From contig JAIEPU010000210.1 of NCBI GenBank assembly GCA_019748235.1, positions 1 through 39,508 on the forward strand: a DNA stretch of 39,508 bases, given 5' to 3'. The position numbers were made by a program, and so were the translations under genes. The DNA comes from a bacterium (GTDB lineage Bacteria > Planctomycetota > Planctomycetia > Kolteriales > Kolteriaceae). Below the pieces are notes generated by a model. It searched no databases. It saw only the letters and a program-made list of their open reading frames with translations, and had not been told where the DNA came from. Each line of letters opens with the position of its first letter. Position 1 is the stretch's first letter. Positions 33,622 to 39,508 of this stretch are shown in pieces.

Positions 33622-34611
33622 TTAGAAGGTATGGCTCATGCCGATGATGAATCCAATATGATTGCGCCAGCTATTTCCTTGCTGAAGCACGGACGTCGCA
33701 GACGAGCGGTAGTCCGCTCCGATCGAGAAGTTGATCTTTTCCGTGATTCCGAAGTCATACGCCCATTTGCCGTAGAAGCCGGCGTCGAATCCGGTGAAGC
33801 TGAAGGTATCGACAGAACGGGTCGTTCCACCGGCAGGATTCGTCGGCGTCATGTTGATCCAGTCAAAGGTCATGCCCATCGTCGTATTGGGGCTCATTCG
33901 CACCCCGAGGATATCGTAATCCAGTCGATAGGTCGGGCCGATGATGAGGCTGTTCATCTCGCCGCCGCTTGTGCTGACACGACCACCCGAAAGTCGGCTC
34001 TGGATTTGGCCCGCTCCTCCGACGCCGCCACTCAGCGCCGAATACTGCCACATCGTCGTGAAGCCGACTCGGGCGAACATCGAGGATCCATCCATCAACA
34101 CGAGTGGCAAAAATTCCGCGCCGACCTGAACACCGTTGATGTTTCCCACGGCAACTTTCGTGGCGATCCCACTAGCCCCGCCATAGACGTAACCCGCATA
34201 GATGCGCTTCTCGATATCCCACTTCGAGTAACAGCTCGAGCAGGTCGCCGAGTCACAAGCGCCGGTGTCGCATCCCGCGAATTTGCCGTGGCAAAGCCCT
34301 TTCAAAGTGGGCAAGCCGTGACAATGGGCTTTGAATTTGGTGAGTGGTCCGCATTTCGACGAGCAATTCTGTTCATCGTAGCACGACACCGTGTCGGTGA
34401 ATGTGCAGGACGTGCAATGATTGACCGGTTCGATGTCGCCGCCGGAGGATGAAATATCCTCCACGCTGCCGTCAACAACGGTTGTCTGAGACGGGGCCGC
34501 TGGTGGCTCGGCGAGGCGAGTGCCATCCGTGGCATTCTGTGCCTGCACCGTCATGGAGACGGCCAGTAGACCCAGAATCGAGAATAGTCTCGGTCCGATA
34601 CGTCGGCGCAT
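33622..34611 (-). CDS. Outer-membrane beta-barrel protein with cysteine-rich N-terminal segment
   Basis: A 329-residue exported protein. The signal peptide (RLFSILGLLAVSMTVQAQ) ends near 25. Residues 66-127 contain eleven cysteines (CTSC, then C77, C83, C87, C97, C107, C114, C119, CSSC at 124-127) with several His/Cys pairs, suggesting disulfide or metal linkage. Residues about 130-329 form alternating beta strands with aromatic girdles (IYAGYVYGGASG, MFARVGFTTMWQYS, FDAGFYGKWAYDFG) and end IGFIIGMSHTF, an outer-membrane C-terminal signature. It probably forms a small barrel whose N-terminal knot lies in the periplasm or at the surface. GGGAG precedes the ATG. A hairpin terminator follows. 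Confidence 0.8.
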   Translation of the reverse strand: MRRRIGPRLFSILGLLAVSMTVQAQNATDGTRLAEPPAAPSQTTVVDGSVEDISSSGGDIEPVNHCTSCTFTDTVSCYDEQNCSSKCGPLTKFKAHCHGLPTLKGLCHGKFAGCDTGACDSATCSSCYSKWDIEKRIYAGYVYGGASGIATKVAVGNINGVQVGAEFLPLVLMDGSSMFARVGFTTMWQYSALSGGVGGAGQIQSRLSGGRVSTSGGEMNSLIIGPTYRLDYDILGVRMSPNTTMGMTFDWINMTPTNPAGGTTRSVDTFSFTGFDAGFYGKWAYDFGITEKINFSIGADYRSSATSVLQQGNSWRNHIGFIIGMSHTF

Positions 34612-34842
34612 CGGGTAGCTCCCATGAGTCCGTTCGGATGTCCAGCGTGGACCCGTCGAACGGGCATTGAATCTTCCATCGGCCGCTCACGCGACTTTAA
34701 CGGTCGCGCGGAACGTGCCGACTCTACACGTCATGGAATTCATCGGACAAATGGACCGGCCAAGTTTGGGAAAATGACGGGTTTGACGATTGAATCGAGG
34801 ATAAGGGGTAGAAATGGTAGGATGGGTGGAATGGCTAGATTC

Positions 34843-34866
34843 TCTCCGCCGAGTTCGCGGCGGAGA
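34843..34866 (-). terminator. Hairpin after the 99-residue membrane protein gene
   Basis: TCTCCGCCG (34843-34851) pairs perfectly with CGGCGGAGA (34858-34866) over a six-base loop, 29 bp after the stop at 34896 on the minus strand. There is no clear T-run, so the termination role is inferred. Confidence 0.45.
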
Positions 34867-34895
34867 TATCTCAGGTCGACGCGAGGCAGGGGTAG

Positions 34896-35195
34896 TTAGC
34901 ACCCACAGCCGACTTTATTTCGACGTTGAGCGTCCGCGATCATTCGGGCCGTTGCACGCCAGTCACGGCGCTTTTTGCCACGGCCTGCTTCGACGATTTG
35001 CGAGATTTCCTCGGCCGAGAAGTTTTGGTCGAGCAGTTGCAATTTGAGCTGCGCATTGAGGGCAGCCTCTTTCCCCTTTCGCATCTGCACCGCCATAACA
35101 GAAAGGACGAACGTCGTGAACGCCCCGATGACGGCAACAAACCCCAAAAGCAGCCCCAACCGACCGTGATCCAGGTACAACAACTCTTCCAACAT
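34896..35195 (-). CDS. Small single-pass membrane protein with Cys-Gly-Cys end
   Basis: A 99-residue protein. A short N-tail leads into one membrane helix, LGLLLGFVAVIGAFTTFVLS (13-32), followed by a charged helical tail (RKGKEAALNAQLKLQLLDQN, FSAEEISQIVEAG) and a basic stretch that ends GCGC at the C-terminus. The layout resembles PspB-like or other small regulatory membrane proteins, but no family can be named. The two terminal cysteines could bind metal or form a disulfide. GAGGGAG precedes the ATG at 35195. The gene is divergent from the FAD-oxidoreductase gene, and the two probably share a promoter region. Confidence 0.7.
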   Translation of the reverse strand: MLEELLYLDHGRLGLLLGFVAVIGAFTTFVLSVMAVQMRKGKEAALNAQLKLQLLDQNFSAEEISQIVEAGRGKKRRDWRATARMIADAQRRNKVGCGC

Positions 35196-35322
35196 GATGC
35201 GACTCCCTCGCGGTGAGATATTTCTCGTGTGGAGAGGGATTCGCCGTGTGATCCCGATTATTGGCGGAAGTTCTCAATTCTCTCGATTTATACTCATGGT
35301 AGCCCCCTCGATAGTCCGGGGG

Positions 35323-36495
35323 ATGCTGTTCCTCAAGGATCCAACGCCCATTTCGCAATCCACGCCTACATGTGACGCCCTGGTGATCGGAGGGGGATTC
35401 TACGGTCTCTACCTGGCGGAATATCTCTCCCGCCAGCTTGGTCACGTTGTCCTCTGTGAGCAGGGGAGCGAATTGATGCGCCGGGCTTCCTATTCCAACC
35501 AAGCTCGGGTGCATAACGGCTATCATTACCCGCGCAGCATCCTGACCGCCCTTCGTTCGAGGGTCAATTTCCCTCGCTTCATCAATGAGTTCAGTCCCGC
35601 AGTCGAATCCGGCTTTGAAAAGATCTATGCGATTGGCCGGCGGTATTCGAAAGTCTCGGCCAACCAATTCCACCAGTGCATGCGCCGGATTGGTGCATCG
35701 GTTTGGCCTGCCGATAAACAGATCCGTTCGCTCTTTGATTTCAGCTATATCGAAGACGTTTTCCACGTGCAAGAATGTGCGTTCAATGCAGATCTGATCC
35801 GAGCACTCATGCTAGATCGCCTAAAACAGGTTGATGTAGAAATTCGCCGCGAGACAAAAGTAAGCAGGATTCAACAGTCATCCCACGATCGATTGACAGC
35901 CTCTCTTCAATCGGCGTCGGGAGATCAAACCATTGAAGCGGGCCAAGTCTTCTGCGCCGGATATGCTCAGCTCAATTCGACGGGAGTTGCCAGCGGTCTC
36001 CCGGCGGTCCCGCTGAAACATGAACTCACAGAGATGGCACTCGTCGAGGTACCTCCCCAACTCGTGTCGCTCGGCATCACGGTGATGGATGGGCCCTTTT
36101 TCTCCTGTATGCCTTTCCCGGCCCGAAAACTTCACACACTGAGCCATGTCCGATATACGCCGCACACTCACTGGTACGATGGCCCCGGGGAATACACGCC
36201 GGCGTATGATCGTTTCAATTCGATCAGTAAGGTGTCGGCATTTCCGTTGATGATGAGAGATTCGGCTCGGTACTTGCCGTCAATTGCCGATTGTCGGTAT
36301 CGTGATTCTCTTTGGGAAGTGAAGACGGTGATGCCCCGAAGTGAAACGGATGATTCGCGACCCATTCTTTTCAAACCCCATTACGGCTTGCGAAATTACC
36401 ATCTCGTGATGGGGGGGAAAATCGACAACGTGTACGACGTGATCGACGTGATTGGACAGACTTTAACCTTGGGAGGGGCGCATGGAGAAGGCTGA
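35323..36495 (+). CDS. FAD-dependent oxidoreductase (DAO-type)
   Basis: A 390-residue flavoenzyme. The dinucleotide-binding fold near the N-terminus is CDALVIGGGFYGLYLAEYLS with GxGxxG and a following acidic end LCEQGSEL. RASYSNQARVHNGYHYPRS near 64 is the conserved flavin-contact segment of the DAO family. The C-terminal KPHYGLRNYHLVMGGKIDNVYDV closes the FAD domain. Such proteins oxidise an amino or hydroxy group on a small or sugar substrate. The frame is open upstream to 35194, but that part overlaps the divergent gene's leader and is not conserved in character; I chose ATG 35323, with ATG 35296 possible. Its stop overlaps the start of the glycosyltransferase by 14 bp, so the two are translationally coupled. 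Confidence 0.85.
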   Translation: MLFLKDPTPISQSTPTCDALVIGGGFYGLYLAEYLSRQLGHVVLCEQGSELMRRASYSNQARVHNGYHYPRSILTALRSRVNFPRFINEFSPAVESGFEKIYAIGRRYSKVSANQFHQCMRRIGASVWPADKQIRSLFDFSYIEDVFHVQECAFNADLIRALMLDRLKQVDVEIRRETKVSRIQQSSHDRLTASLQSASGDQTIEAGQVFCAGYAQLNSTGVASGLPAVPLKHELTEMALVEVPPQLVSLGITVMDGPFFSCMPFPARKLHTLSHVRYTPHTHWYDGPGEYTPAYDRFNSISKVSAFPLMMRDSARYLPSIADCRYRDSLWEVKTVMPRSETDDSRPILFKPHYGLRNYHLVMGGKIDNVYDVIDVIGQTLTLGGAHGEG

Positions 36496-37486
36496 CATCA
36501 TGGTGTCGGTCGTCGCGATTCTCCGGAATCAAGCCGACATCCTTCCATCATTCGTCCATGATCTGCATCAAGTGCTCGATTCGCACTACAGCAATTTCGA
36601 AATCCTGCTCGTCGACAATGGTTCCGAGGATGGAACGGCGACGAACGTGAAGTCGCTTCTTTCTCGATATACGTCACTACGATACCTTCGTTTGACGCGC
36701 GTCGCGGAAGATGAGACCGCTCTCTTAGCAGGGCTCGATGCGGCCATTGGAGATTACGTCGTTACGATGCATCCCGACTTCGATCCACCCAACGAAATCG
36801 TCGCGATGGTGGAGCAATGCCGGTCCGGAGCCGACATTGTGCTTGGAGTTGACCTGCATCCGCCGACGGGTGGATTCATCTACCGATCAAGTCGCGTTGT
36901 ATTCCTGTCGCTCGTGCGACGCTTGCTCCACTTCGATCTCGTCCCCGGTGTCACGGGGTTCCGAGTGCTGAGCAGACATGCCGTCAATGCGATCGTGAAA
37001 GTACGCCTTCGCCGTCGCTACTTCGCGGTGGTGGCGGCAGACGTGGGATTGAATTCGACGTATCACCAATACGGCCGCATTTCTCGTTCAGGTTCAAGTC
37101 CCGAACTTCGCCTTTTTCGAGCGGTAAGGATGGGACTTTCCGTTCTCGTTCACAATTCCATCACACCGCTTCGATTGGCGGGGGTGCTTGGATTAATGGG
37201 AAGCTTGCTCAGTCTTTTCTACAGCTTGTACGTCGTGGTGATTTATTTGGTGCGTCGCGACGTGATGCCCGGATGGACGACGCTGAGCCTCGCGACAAGT
37301 GGGCTATCGTTTCTGGTGTTTCTCGTACTCGGTTTGATGGCCGAATACCTCGGTCGACTACTTGAAGAGTCTTCCGATCGACCTCTCTATCATGTTCGAG
37401 ATGAGCAATCGAGCGAAGTGATGCTTTCGGACCTCACGCGGAGAAATGTGTTCGATCATTCAGAAGCCCGTGAACCATTGACATAG
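36482..37486 (+). CDS. GtrB/DPM1-like family 2 glycosyltransferase with two membrane helices
   Basis: A 334-residue glycosyltransferase that transfers a sugar from a nucleotide donor, often to a polyprenyl-phosphate carrier. The nucleotide-binding core is ILLVDNGSEDGT (41-52), and the DxD-type metal site is HPDFDPP (Asp99/Asp101). The GT2 acceptor region FVLSLVRRLLHFDLVPGVTGFRVLS follows near 140-165. Two membrane helices close the protein (about 228-252 and 270-293), as in GtrB-like proteins. It overlaps the upstream FAD oxidoreductase gene by 14 bp. With the epimerase-like gene downstream, it suggests a small glycan-modification operon. Confidence 0.9.
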   Translation: MEKADIMVSVVAILRNQADILPSFVHDLHQVLDSHYSNFEILLVDNGSEDGTATNVKSLLSRYTSLRYLRLTRVAEDETALLAGLDAAIGDYVVTMHPDFDPPNEIVAMVEQCRSGADIVLGVDLHPPTGGFIYRSSRVVFLSLVRRLLHFDLVPGVTGFRVLSRHAVNAIVKVRLRRRYFAVVAADVGLNSTYHQYGRISRSGSSPELRLFRAVRMGLSVLVHNSITPLRLAGVLGLMGSLLSLFYSLYVVVIYLVRRDVMPGWTTLSLATSGLSFLVFLVLGLMAEYLGRLLEESSDRPLYHVRDEQSSEVMLSDLTRRNVFDHSEAREPLT

Positions 37487-37584
37487 GAACGTCGAGCAGA
37501 AGAGACGCTCCTGTTCCCAATCCGTTTGCTTTGATTTTCGAGTCGAACGTCAACTCCATTTCAAACACATCGGGAGAGATTGTG

Positions 37585-38364
37585 ATGAAATCTGCCCTCG
37601 TAGGACATACCGGGTTTGTAGGAGGGCACCTCGCGGCTCAGCATTCCTTCGACGAGTTTTATAATTCTAAAAATGTTGAAGAGATCGCGGGGAGATCGTT
37701 CGACTTGATCGCCGTCAGCGCCATGCCGGCCGCGATGTGGATTGCCAATCAAGATCCAGAGGGAGACCGACGAGTACTCGATCGGCTGCTGAATTCTCTT
37801 CGTCAGGCGAAGACGAATCGAGTGGTGTTGATCTCGACGGTCGCCGTCTATCCGAAGCCGATCGGCATTGACGAAGATTCACCCATCGATCCCTCAAAAC
37901 AGACGGCATACGGGCGGCATCGGCATCAGCTCGAGCTTGAACTGGCGGCGCATTTCAAGAATGTCTTGGCTGTTCGCTTGCCCGGCCTTTTCGGTAAAGG
38001 TCTGAAGAAAAACGCGGTCTATGATTTGATCCACCATAACGAGTTAGAAAAGGTCAATGCGGCGAGCGTTTATCAGTTCTACAACCTGGATCATCTATGG
38101 GGGGATATTTCCATCGCGACAAGTGCCGGCCTATCCGTGATCAATTTCTCCGCCGCGCCGACCAGCATTCGAGAAGTCGCGCAACATGCATTTGGCATCG
38201 ATTTCCATAATGATCCCGGCACACCGGCGGCAAACTACGATATGCGTTCCAAGCACGCCGAACTCTTCGGCGGTAAGGATGGTTACTTGTATTCGAAAGA
38301 GCAAGTCCTTGCCGATCTGAAATCATTCGTTGCGAATGAAAAGGGAAGCGTCGAAACGAAGTAG
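37585..38364 (+). CDS. Atypical NAD(P)-binding epimerase/reductase-like protein
   Basis: A 259-residue Rossmann protein of the extended-SDR kind. The cofactor motif is VGHTGFVGGHL (6-16), the second-strand region LISTVAVYP is near 82-90, and the C-terminal substrate part is short. At the YxxxK position it has Y109-G-R-H-R113, so the lysine is an arginine. It resembles dTDP-sugar reductases but is smaller, and may be a non-canonical reductase or a binding protein. The frame is open upstream to 37531, but the ATG at 37585 follows GGGAGA. It begins 98 bp after the glycosyltransferase gene on the same strand, so it may be co-transcribed. Confidence 0.8.
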   Translation: MKSALVGHTGFVGGHLAAQHSFDEFYNSKNVEEIAGRSFDLIAVSAMPAAMWIANQDPEGDRRVLDRLLNSLRQAKTNRVVLISTVAVYPKPIGIDEDSPIDPSKQTAYGRHRHQLELELAAHFKNVLAVRLPGLFGKGLKKNAVYDLIHHNELEKVNAASVYQFYNLDHLWGDISIATSAGLSVINFSAAPTSIREVAQHAFGIDFHNDPGTPAANYDMRSKHAELFGGKDGYLYSKEQVLADLKSFVANEKGSVETK

Positions 38365-38410
38365 CGATTGCGGTTCACGCCGTCAATCGATGAGACAAGG
38401 AGTATGACGA

Positions 38411-38764
38411 ATGCCTGACGACGTAGTCCTCACGGAAGAGCAATTATCCGATGCATTGAAAGCCCTTCCCGGCTGGGAAATGAAGGAGGGGTGGCTCCGG
38501 AGGAAATACATCACCCCCGGATGGCCGCACACGATGATGCTCGTCAATACGATCGGCTATCTTGCCGAAGCAGCCTGGCATCATCCTGATCTCACCGTCG
38601 GCTATGCGCAAGTGACTGTCAAACTTCAGACGCACCGTGTGCGAGGAATTACCGCGAACGATACAGAACTAGCGAAGAAGATTGACGAAGTCGTTCTGTG
38701 GAAGCCAGCTCCCGGCGATTCATTAGACGGCTTTCCAAAGAACTGGGTGCGCGGTGATCACTAG
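38411..38764 (+). CDS. Pterin-4-alpha-carbinolamine dehydratase
   Basis: A 117-residue enzyme that dehydrates the 4a-carbinolamine form of tetrahydropterin, recycling the cofactor of aromatic hydroxylases; in bacteria it also appears in molybdopterin-type pathways. The active-site histidines are visible in AEAAWHHPDLTVGYAQVTVKL (His57, His58) and LQTHRVRGIT (His75), where the usual TH..GGIT is RGIT. Length is normal (about 100-120). AAGGAG precedes the ATG. The stop codon TAG shares the palindrome CTAG with the stop of the convergent UbiD-like gene (38761-38764). Confidence 0.93.
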   Translation: MPDDVVLTEEQLSDALKALPGWEMKEGWLRRKYITPGWPHTMMLVNTIGYLAEAAWHHPDLTVGYAQVTVKLQTHRVRGITANDTELAKKIDEVVLWKPAPGDSLDGFPKNWVRGDH

Positions 38765-39508
38765 ATGATTCCGTGGAGTGGCCTGCCCTGCGCGCCAAGA
38801 GCATCAACCCTTTTCTCGATTTCTGGATCGGATTCAAGCGGCGGCGCATGATGCGGTTTGATTCGCGCGTCGATCACAATGGGCCCGCGTGAACCAAAGT
38901 GCTTTTGCCGAATCGACGCCCCGATGCCCTGAATGTCGGCGGCTGGGTTCGACCGTGTGAAGGTCACCCAAAGGAAGTTGTTCAATGAGGCCGCGGCGAA
39001 GTTGCTGTCATCCACGAGGAGGATGATGGGGAAGGTGCCGATCGAGTCTTCCGGCCGGTAGAAATCACAAAATGCCGCCACTGCCGGTTCAATGTCACTC
39101 GGCGTTCCCTGATATCGTGGAGCCGAAACGGCCAATATTCCCGGAAGACAAACGGAGGGGTGGGAGAAGCCTGGAGGGAGCGACACTTCGCTGGGAACGG
39201 TCACGGGAAGATCGCGGCGTTTCGGACCCGCCACCGCAATGACTAGTTTCGACCCTTCGTTGAGCCCCGTCCCAGAATAGTCGAGCGTGTCGATGGTCGT
39301 CGCGGTCTGGAAGTGCAAATCGCGCGTCCAGTCGGCTCGTTCGAGTACATGTCGAAAGAAACCGGGAATATTGTCAATCGACAATCCGGGATCATCCTCC
39401 TTCGCCACGATGAAGAGATACTTGGCGAGTGAGAGCTGCCCTTGTCCCAGGATGGCGTTGGCCTGAGTCAGCAACTCACGAGGTCGCCGTGACTCTTCGT
39501 AAGGAACG
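38761..39508 (-). CDS. UbiD-family decarboxylase, C-terminal part (cut by window end)
   Basis: About 249 residues are visible, open to the window end, so the N-terminus is missing. The C-terminal region of prenyl-FMN-dependent UbiD decarboxylases is recognisable in IGTFPIILLVDDSNFAAASLNNFLWVTFTRSNPAADIQG, where the family has (F/V)xxVVDxDVDxxDxxxVLWAxxTRxDPxxD. The following GPIVIDARIKPHHAPPLESDPE resembles the family's later metal/substrate segment. UbiD enzymes remove carboxylates from unsaturated or aromatic acids. The gene ends on the CTAG shared with the pterin dehydratase gene. Confidence 0.78.
   Translation of the reverse strand, partial: VPYEESRRPRELLTQANAILGQGQLSLAKYLFIVAKEDDPGLSIDNIPGFFRHVLERADWTRDLHFQTATTIDTLDYSGTGLNEGSKLVIAVAGPKRRDLPVTVPSEVSLPPGFSHPSVCLPGILAVSAPRYQGTPSDIEPAVAAFCDFYRPEDSIGTFPIILLVDDSNFAAASLNNFLWVTFTRSNPAADIQGIGASIRQKHFGSRGPIVIDARIKPHHAPPLESDPEIEKRVDALGAQGRPLHGII

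Noticed and set aside
33496-34452. 318-codon open frame on the plus strand
   Set aside because: Antisense to the Cys-rich barrel protein, which has a signal peptide, ribosome-binding site and C-terminal barrel signature. The plus frame has only Arg/His/Asp-rich filler.
35194-35322. Upstream extension of the FAD oxidoreductase gene to 35194
   Set aside because: The extra residues overlap the divergent gene's start and leader and do not resemble the flavin fold, which begins near residue 18 of the shorter form.
34963-35772. 269-codon open frame on the minus strand overlapping the 99-residue gene and the FAD oxidoreductase
   Set aside because: It overlaps two better-supported genes and has no recognisable motif.
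38366-38391. Small CGATTG...CAATCG hairpin after the reductase-like gene
   Set aside because: The stem is short and lacks a T-run; it is within chance expectation and not called as a terminator.

Overview
The window looks like chromosomal DNA of a planctomycete. The evidence is a set of family traits seen together: a secreted protein whose N-terminus carries an LEPR-XLL-like tag (27182-28054), a PEP-CTERM surface protein (14474-15031), porin-like beta-barrel proteins, an ABC permease fused to a CPBP protease, several large low-complexity secreted proteins, and small loosely packed operons on both strands. There is no rRNA, tRNA, CRISPR array or prophage. The only mobile-element signature is a REP-associated tyrosine transposase flanked by its own inverted REP hairpins.

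Layout. 1-2653 (minus strand): the groES-groEL operon (groEL cut by the window edge), a triple-hairpin repeat, and an HtrA-like secreted protease whose 5' leader holds a clear GEMM-I (cyclic-di-GMP-I) riboswitch. 2654-5459 (minus): a PaaK/CapK-type adenylate-forming enzyme and an AlaC/LL-DAP-type aminotransferase. 6045-7832 (plus): a porin-like outer-membrane protein with a good terminator. 7912-10011 (minus): the ABC-2 permease/CPBP fusion. 10403-13747 (plus): a giant GT-C-like membrane protein with coiled-coil and TPR-like parts. 13879-16629 (minus): a small unknown gene, the PEP-CTERM protein and a Gln/Pro-rich exported protein. 16929-20414 (minus): a two-gene operon of NagB-PIG-L fusion and a lone sugar-type ABC ATPase. 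20582-23374 (minus): uvrA. 23550-28054 (plus): thioredoxin-like lipoprotein, beta-lactamase-like hydrolase, REP/RAYT unit, LEPR-like secreted protein. 28064-30080 (minus): a compact operon of SDR, PH-like membrane protein and ATC-hydrolase-like protein. 30466-30858 (minus): a small MshEN-like protein. 31417-38364: sugar and glycan functions (PfkB-like protein, two extended-SDR proteins, FAD oxidoreductase, GtrB-like glycosyltransferase), interrupted by a Cys-rich outer-membrane protein and a 99-residue membrane protein. 38411-39508: pterin-carbinolamine dehydratase and a UbiD-family decarboxylase cut by the window end.

Most notable points: (1) the GEMM-I riboswitch directly upstream of an HtrA-like protease, with a visible mutually exclusive hairpin, which suggests second-messenger control of envelope proteolysis; (2) three sugar-type enzymes in one region that each lack or alter a canonical catalytic residue (PfkB Asp to Ala, SDR YxxxK to YxxxN and to YxxxR); (3) a self-contained RAYT/REP unit, with a 13-bp fragment matching the REP that supplies the stop codon of the aminotransferase gene far away. 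All function calls come from reading the sequence; no database search was possible.
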